The notes below the pieces were generated by a model, which had not been told where the DNA came from, ran no database searches, and worked only from the letters and a program-made list of their open reading frames with translations. A stretch of 64,000 bases of DNA, taken from positions 1,891,091 to 1,955,090 of the forward strand of contig KL647308.1 in assembly GCA_000727475.1 (NCBI GenBank), given 5' to 3'. A program made the position numbers and the translations under genes. Shown in pieces: positions 58,716 to 64,000 of the stretch. The first letter of the stretch is position 1, and every line of letters begins with the position of its first letter. This DNA is from Sarcocystis neurona (taxonomy: Eukaryota > Apicomplexa > Conoidasida > Eucoccidiorida > Sarcocystidae).

Positions 58716-60169
58716 CCCAGAGGTACGCAGATGTTTTTCCGAAAGTGGCCGTGGAGATGTGTGTGCGTCGTCTGTGGAGCAAAAAGGACTCACCCACTGG
58801 CAGGAGTATATCTATATTGACGACTTAAGACATATATTTCGTTGAAGAGGAGAATGAGCACATGGCTGCTACGTGTCGGCGGTTTTTCTCTTCGAGTTTC
58901 CGCCGCCGTAGGCCTCCTCTTTACACGAAATTCACAGCTGCGCTCGGCACTGCACGCGTGGCGCAGCTTCAGGAAAAAGCTCATACAAGCAAAATACGGA
59001 TCGGCCCGAGTTCCCCGTCCACACATAGAGGACCACGTCACGATAAATACAGAGAAAGGAGAAAACGAAAAGAAGGAAGAGAAAAAGCGTTGCCTCCGCG
59101 TTGACGCCCGCGCACGATACTTCTCTCGCGAGTGGAAAAAGTCCCTCTTCACAGTTTCCCCTTTCGTATATGTGGGTGTGCATGCAGACATATCCACAGA
59201 GAGAAATTCTTCTCTTCCTTCTGTTCTCTTCCTTCTTTTCTCTTCCTTCTTTTCTCCGTCCCTTTTCTCTGTCCCGCGCAGTCCACTCCTGCTATTACTG
59301 CGAAAAGTCCTGGGGCACAGGAGCGGCACCGACACGGCCGGAAGAAGGGAGAGCTGCTGACTCGTACGCAGGCGCGCGTGTGGCGGAAGGGAGGAGAATA
59401 TACGCGTGCGCTGCCCAGCGTAAAACCACCGCGCAGCCATCTTTTCCAGACACGCTCAACAACAGCCGGCAACATATAATACACGCGTGTCTGCTGGCAG
59501 CGCGTGGAAAACGACGTTGCTGGCAGCTTGGGCACTTCTAGACGGCTGCACCTATTGGCGTACGTACGACACGTAACACAAACTTCCGGCGTCACTGTGT
59601 GGCACGTCGACGGATATATCCGCATACATATATGCGGAGTCGTGGGCGTGGGGACCTAACACACCGCCGCGCGAGTAGTAGACACGTGTCTGTCCAAGTC
59701 TGCCGAAAAAAGTAGACACTGAGACTTCTGTGCGATCAAACGGGGGGCACACGCACAACACACGTGTATTCGGGCGCATGCAAATGAACCTGCGTTGGCC
59801 TCAGAAATATACACATACACACACATATTTGTTTCCGTGCCACCGTCTCAGATACCCATATATGTCTGTTTACATGTCCAAGGAAGCAAATGCATACATA
59901 TATATCTATATACGTGCAACGAAATATATATGCATATCTGTTTGCGTGTCCAAGGATATACATATGTATGTGCGGGCAAGCGCAGGGAAGCCAGGCAGGA
60001 AGTCTTTTTGTAGCGGTGACTGCGTGAAGAATGCAGCAGATTCTTCCACCCACTTCTTCCTTCGCGCATCTGTCCTGCGCCCACTTCAGTAGGGGGTCCT
60101 TATACACTTATAAAGGCAGAAACACACACATATTTACCCGCACATACATATATCTATACCTGCGTCCAA

Positions 60170-60350
60170 ATACATGCAAATACACATATATATATTTATA
60201 TGGAGATATATAGTTGTATATATACGCAGATATACATATATGCGTATATAACCCGATACATATATATATATATGTGCAGGTAGATAAATGTATATACACG
60301 CGGATATACTTATATGCGTATATAACCTATATACGTATATTATGTGTAAG
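60170..60350. repeat. TATA/TACGTATA microsatellite
   Basis: Alternating TATATA, TACGCAGATATA and GCGTATATAACC blocks downstream of the TPR gene. Confidence 0.8.
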
Positions 60351-60552
60351 TCAGGAACAGTACATAGTGTAGACGTATAGAAAGGTACATACGGAGACAA
60401 ATGGAGAGGTGAACAGATGTTTTGCTAGGAGAGCCGCAAAGAAAGCAACATGGCTATACACGTGTGTGGAGAGGCTTGCCTACTTGTATATATGTGTATA
60501 TGCATGCGTATGAATAGGAAGTTCAGAGAAATTGGAGCAAAACACGTCGAAT

Positions 60553-62927
60553 TCATGTGCCTGTGTCAACGGACATGAGAAGCGGAGAGCTGCTGGTCCA
60601 CGGGGACAGTGAGAGAGTCAAAAGTACGAACTGTTCTTCTACCACGAAGACGCCCAGACGTGGATGGAGAATTCGTTGAAGATTTGCTGGTCGACGCGCA
60701 ACAAGCCGACATACCCGCTGCAGGGCTCGCGCTGCCTCCTCCGCCTTCCCGAGCAAATAATATGTCTGCCCTGAGCAAGTAAGTCAAGCAGCAGCAGTGG
60801 GAGAACTGATGCAGGAGGGGCGGCAGCAGCAATAGACAAGCAGCAGATGCAGCAGCAGAAGTCTGATGCCAGGCGGACAAGAACAAGAAGCAGCAGCAGC
60901 AGAAACGCAGCGCCCGGTGTGGCCGCAGCAGCAGCATCAGCAGCAGCACCTCGTGCCGTGGACGTCCCCCGGCAGACTCGTAACAGCAGCAGCAGCGGCG
61001 GCGGCAGCAGCAGCAGCGGCAGCAGCAGCAGCAAGACGCGAGCAGCAGCAGCAAGACGCGAGCAGCGGCAGCAAGATGCGAGCAGCAGCAGCAAGATGCG
61101 AGCAGGAGCAGCAGGACGGCCAGAAACCGGCAGCCCAGCAGCAGGACAGCTCGAGCAGGCAGGCCGCAGCAGCAGCAAGTCGGTGGTAGCTGCCGCAGCA
61201 GCCGCAACAGTGCAGCACAGAGGAGCGCGAAGCAGGGCCAGGGGACGCGAGCAGCAGCAGCCACAGCAAGTTGGTCTTCTGGTACGGCACCGCAGATAAC
61301 AAGCAGACGCAGACGACTACCGGCGGCAGCAGCAGCAGACCAGCGTGGTGCGGCAACAGCAGACCAACGTGGTGCAGCAACATCAGCAAACGCAGAAAAC
61401 CAGACACTACTGCAGCAGCGCACACTCCATAGATACACAAGTGACACAACGTGGGTCAGCAGCTGCAAGGGAGACAGCAGGCGCGAGCTGCAGCGACGGC
61501 GACACGAGACACTGCAGGAGTACTGAAGAGGACCGCAACAACAGGAAACAGCAGCAGCACCAGCACACAGGTGTTGCCGAACGCAGGCAGCGCCACATAA
61601 AAGGCGGAAGCAGCAGCCATCCCACAAACGTGTGATGGATGTCCAGCAGCGCCGGGGGAAGAACGCCAAGTACAGGCATCAGCAGCTCCAAAAGCAGAAG
61701 CGGCGGGAGGAGGAGCCGCAGCAGCACAGCGGCAGCAGGAAAACTCGCGGCAGCAGGGAAAACCGCGGCAGCAGGAGGAAGAGCACGTACTGGAGCAGCA
61801 ACAGGTGCAGCAGCAACAGGTGCAGCAGCAACAGGAGGAGCAGCAGACAGACGCAGCAGCATACCTATGTTGTAGAATACCACCGTCCCGTAGAATGGCA
61901 GCCCAGAGATAGCGCCTGCGTTTTGCTGCTGCTGTCTCGGGTGAGAGCTAGGAGCACGCACTGCAGTTGCTGCTGCTGCTCCATCAGCATCGCCTGGCCT
62001 TCCTGCTGTTGCTGCTGCTGCTGCGTCCTGCCGGGTTTTAGGCAGCGCACTTCTGAGAGCAGAGTGGAAAGCAGCAAATTGGGCGTCATTGCGCAGATGA
62101 GGAATATCGGCGGAATTTTCAAAATCCCCCTCTTCGTCTTCTGCTTCCTTCTTCTTCGTCGTGTTCGTCAACTGCTGCTGTTCCTCCTCGCCCCGCGTCA
62201 CTTCACAATGTGGGATCTCCCCGAGCTGCTGTTGCTGCTGCTGTGTCCTGCGGCTTTGTTGTTGCTGCTGCTGCTGCTGAGGCAGGTGCTGTTGCCCGAC
62301 AAGAGTCTTGGCGGTGACGCTGCTGTTTGCGTCTGCTTCCTCCAGAAGCCTCTGCAGCGTCAGATACTCCTCTTCGCTTCCTAGCTGCTGCAGAGCTGCG
62401 GCGTGGCCGGCGAACCCCGCCTTCCCACCTACCGCCGCTGCTTCGCTCTCCGCAGAAACAACTTGCTGTTGCTGTGCTGCTGGCGCTGCTGCAGCAGCAG
62501 CCTCTTGTTCAGAGAACTCACTTAACGTGCTGCCGGGGAGGTCCGCCCTGTTGTCCGCCTCGGGAACGCTGCGACGGCCGCTGCTGTTGCTGCAGTCGCT
62601 GCTGCTGTTGCTGCAGCGGTCGCTGTACATAGGAAGTAGGGTGTACATACACTGCTCAGCAAGAAGCAGCGCTAGGAGGCTGCTGCGTAGCCTCTGCGTG
62701 CGAAGCCATAGCCCGCCTAAACTATTTAAAGTATCGAAATAAAGACCATGAGGCCGCAGCGGCAGGTGACGGAGCTGCTGCTGCTGCTGTGGGGAAAATG
62801 ACGGCACCCAGGCTCCAGCTGCTGCTGCTTGCGCCCCCGCCTCTTCAACGAAAATTTCACCGCCTGCTCCACCGTCCACACCTGGTGCTCCTAGCTTCCT
62901 TCCCGCCTCTGCTGTAGTTGCCGTTGC

Positions 62928-62981
<54 letters not shown>

Positions 62982-63272
62982 TGCTGTTGCTGCTGCTGCT
63001 CCTTCCACGAGCCGCCGCGGTGACAGAACTTCGGCAGCAATGCCCCCCACACAAGTCGTCGTTCTTTCTTGTCGGTGCTGTTCCTGCTGCTGCTCCACCT
63101 CCCCTTCACGCTGCTGCTGCTGCTGCAGGGGGGGGGAGTTGCAGCTCGGAGTGACCCCGTGCAGTAGCGCCAGTCTAAAAGTGCGACACGCAGCAAAGAG
63201 AGAAGAAGCAAGAAGAAACCTGCTGGCGAGTTCCTCCCGAGGAAGCCGACTCTGCTGCTGCTGCCGCTGCTG
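60553..63272 (-). CDS. TPR-domain protein, 5' end missing
   Basis: Minus-strand exons 63272-61865 and 60770-60553 join in phase (split Gly codon; donor ATAG|GTATGC, acceptor TTGCTCAG), giving about 540 codons. The splice itself completes a textbook TPR: VVFYNIG from one exon and QTYYLLGKAEEAARALQRV from the next. A second TPR-like segment lies at about 62655-62748 (YFDTLNSLGGLW, then RLRSSLLALLLAEQC), and REELASRFLLASSLFAACR near 63200-63245 may be a third. Between them are CAG-derived Gln and Ala/Thr tracts. TPRs are protein-binding scaffolds; partners cannot be guessed. The frame is open at 63272 behind an acceptor-like TGTAG with no ATG, so an upstream exon is missing. The 3' end could differ if the GTATGT at about 60714 is used as a donor. 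Confidence 0.6.
62639..62652. repeat. Palindrome copy GGGTGTACATACAC inside an exon
   Basis: A one-base variant of the recurring palindrome, here coding on the minus strand for Cys-Met-Tyr-Thr-Leu immediately after a TPR-like segment. Confidence 0.7.
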
Positions 63273-64000
63273 CTACACCAGGCCTTGGGGGAAGTCCGCA
63301 TGCAGGCATACAGCGCAGATAAATACGGACGGATTTCTCTACGAGGCAGACCACCTCCCCTGCGCGCTCTACTGTGCTTCTCGACGACAACCTGCTAACT
63401 TCTGCTGCCTGACACATACACATGCGTCTCCATCACCCAGCAGCACTTCGCTGTTGCGCTGCTGTTTGAGTCTATAAGCGCTGCACATCCCCAAGCACAC
63501 GGGGGGTCATATGCGCGTAACTTCCGTCTAGAAGGCACGAAGTTAGCGACGAAAGAAATCACCTCCTCTCTAAACCCAACAAACTGTCAACATTCGCGGC
63601 CCACTGCCTCAGGTCCTCCTGCTCTTAACGTTAATCTTCAGACGCATGCATAAACACACATATATGTATATGCACAAGGACCCGCTTCAGACGCATGCAC
63701 CCCCATATACATGTGTATATACATATATGTGCACCAGGACAGGCGTGAACACACAGACGAACACATATATATATATTTATATATGTGTATATATATATTT
63801 GTATATGTGTCTATTTGTCTCTGTGTGTGTGTCTGTGTGTTTATGTGTGTATGTGTACACATGCATATGCACCTGCTGCTCTCCAAGTGCTGCTGCTCGG
63901 AAGAGTAGTTGCAGGCGTAAACAACAAAACAAATATATTTCCCCAGGGACCCCACATACATCAATATTCAAGGACAAATATATACATAAAAGACCTATAA
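63273..64000. other. Upstream of the TPR gene; microsatellite
   Basis: Should contain the missing first exon and promoter of the TPR gene, but no start exon could be supported. Bases 63655-63860 are TATA/TGTG microsatellite. Confidence 0.4.

Larger units (their letters stand above)
54712..60552. other. Long region without a supported gene
   Basis: A donor-like GTAAGG at about 54832 hints at one more exon of the preceding unit. TA runs occur at 56138-56161 and 56432-56465. From about 57480 the sequence becomes CT-rich and CTG/CAG tracts return (58255-58400). TATA/TACATA microsatellites fill 59790-60350. Open frames around 58842-59541 on both strands lie in CT/GA-rich DNA and show nothing recognisable. 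Confidence 0.45.

Noticed and set aside
61407..61860. Extension of the TPR frame through the CAG-rich intron
   Set aside because: Past the GTATGC donor the frame becomes a Leu/Pro/Ala/Cys string, whereas splicing to 60770 gives a near-ideal TPR.
1..64000. Telomere-like AGGGTTT arrays, as known in Eimeria repeat-rich segments
   Set aside because: Only isolated single AGGGTTT occurrences were seen; no tandem array is present in this window.
1..64000. Transposable elements (reverse transcriptase, integrase, LTRs)
   Set aside because: No catalytic motifs or long terminal repeats were recognised in any frame.

Overview
The window looks like nuclear DNA of a coccidian apicomplexan, almost certainly an Eimeria species. 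The evidence is a very high density of CAG/CTG trinucleotide tracts that also run through coding exons as poly-Gln, poly-Ala and poly-Ser, long TA/CA microsatellites, many small-to-medium introns with GT..AG borders, and a cysteine-module oocyst wall protein gene. The species cannot be fixed from sequence reading alone.

Layout. Bases 1-7427 are CTG-rich low-complexity DNA with several minisatellites and no gene I can call. Bases 7428-26045 (+) fit a seven-exon gene whose junction phases all agree; it reads as a very large Nup155/Nup170-type inner-ring nucleoporin of about 3,835 residues. Its second intron holds an 892-base assembly gap (13595-14486) lying in a 47-48 bp tandem repeat. Bases 26046-32118 are microsatellite-rich and mostly non-coding. 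Bases 32119-40322 (-) are a three-exon gene for a six-kelch-repeat, BTB and BACK-like protein, a likely cullin-3 substrate adaptor. A divergent intergenic region (40323-41621) separates it from a small unrecognised gene at 41622 (+). CAG blocks continue to about 43.4 kb.

From about 43.4 to 57.6 kb the character changes: CAG tracts almost vanish and composition is more even. This part holds exons of unrecognised genes (44248-45120 +, 46695-46966 -, 52941-53208 +, 54498-54711 +), the oocyst wall protein gene (47207-50716 +), and two tRNA-Pro genes (- strand) that differ only at the anticodon wobble base. It resembles the repeat-poor (P) segments described for E. tenella chromosome 1, flanked by repeat-rich (R) segments. 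Repeat-rich DNA resumes near 57.6 kb and contains a TPR-protein gene on the minus strand (60553-63272) whose 5' end was not found.

The genes do not form a pathway: nuclear pore scaffold, ubiquitin-ligase adaptor, oocyst wall and TPR scaffold are independent functions. The most unusual signal is a recurring near-perfect palindrome, GGTGTACGTACACC, present in at least nine strong copies in introns, exons and just upstream of the kelch gene start. It is not explained by the trinucleotide repeats.
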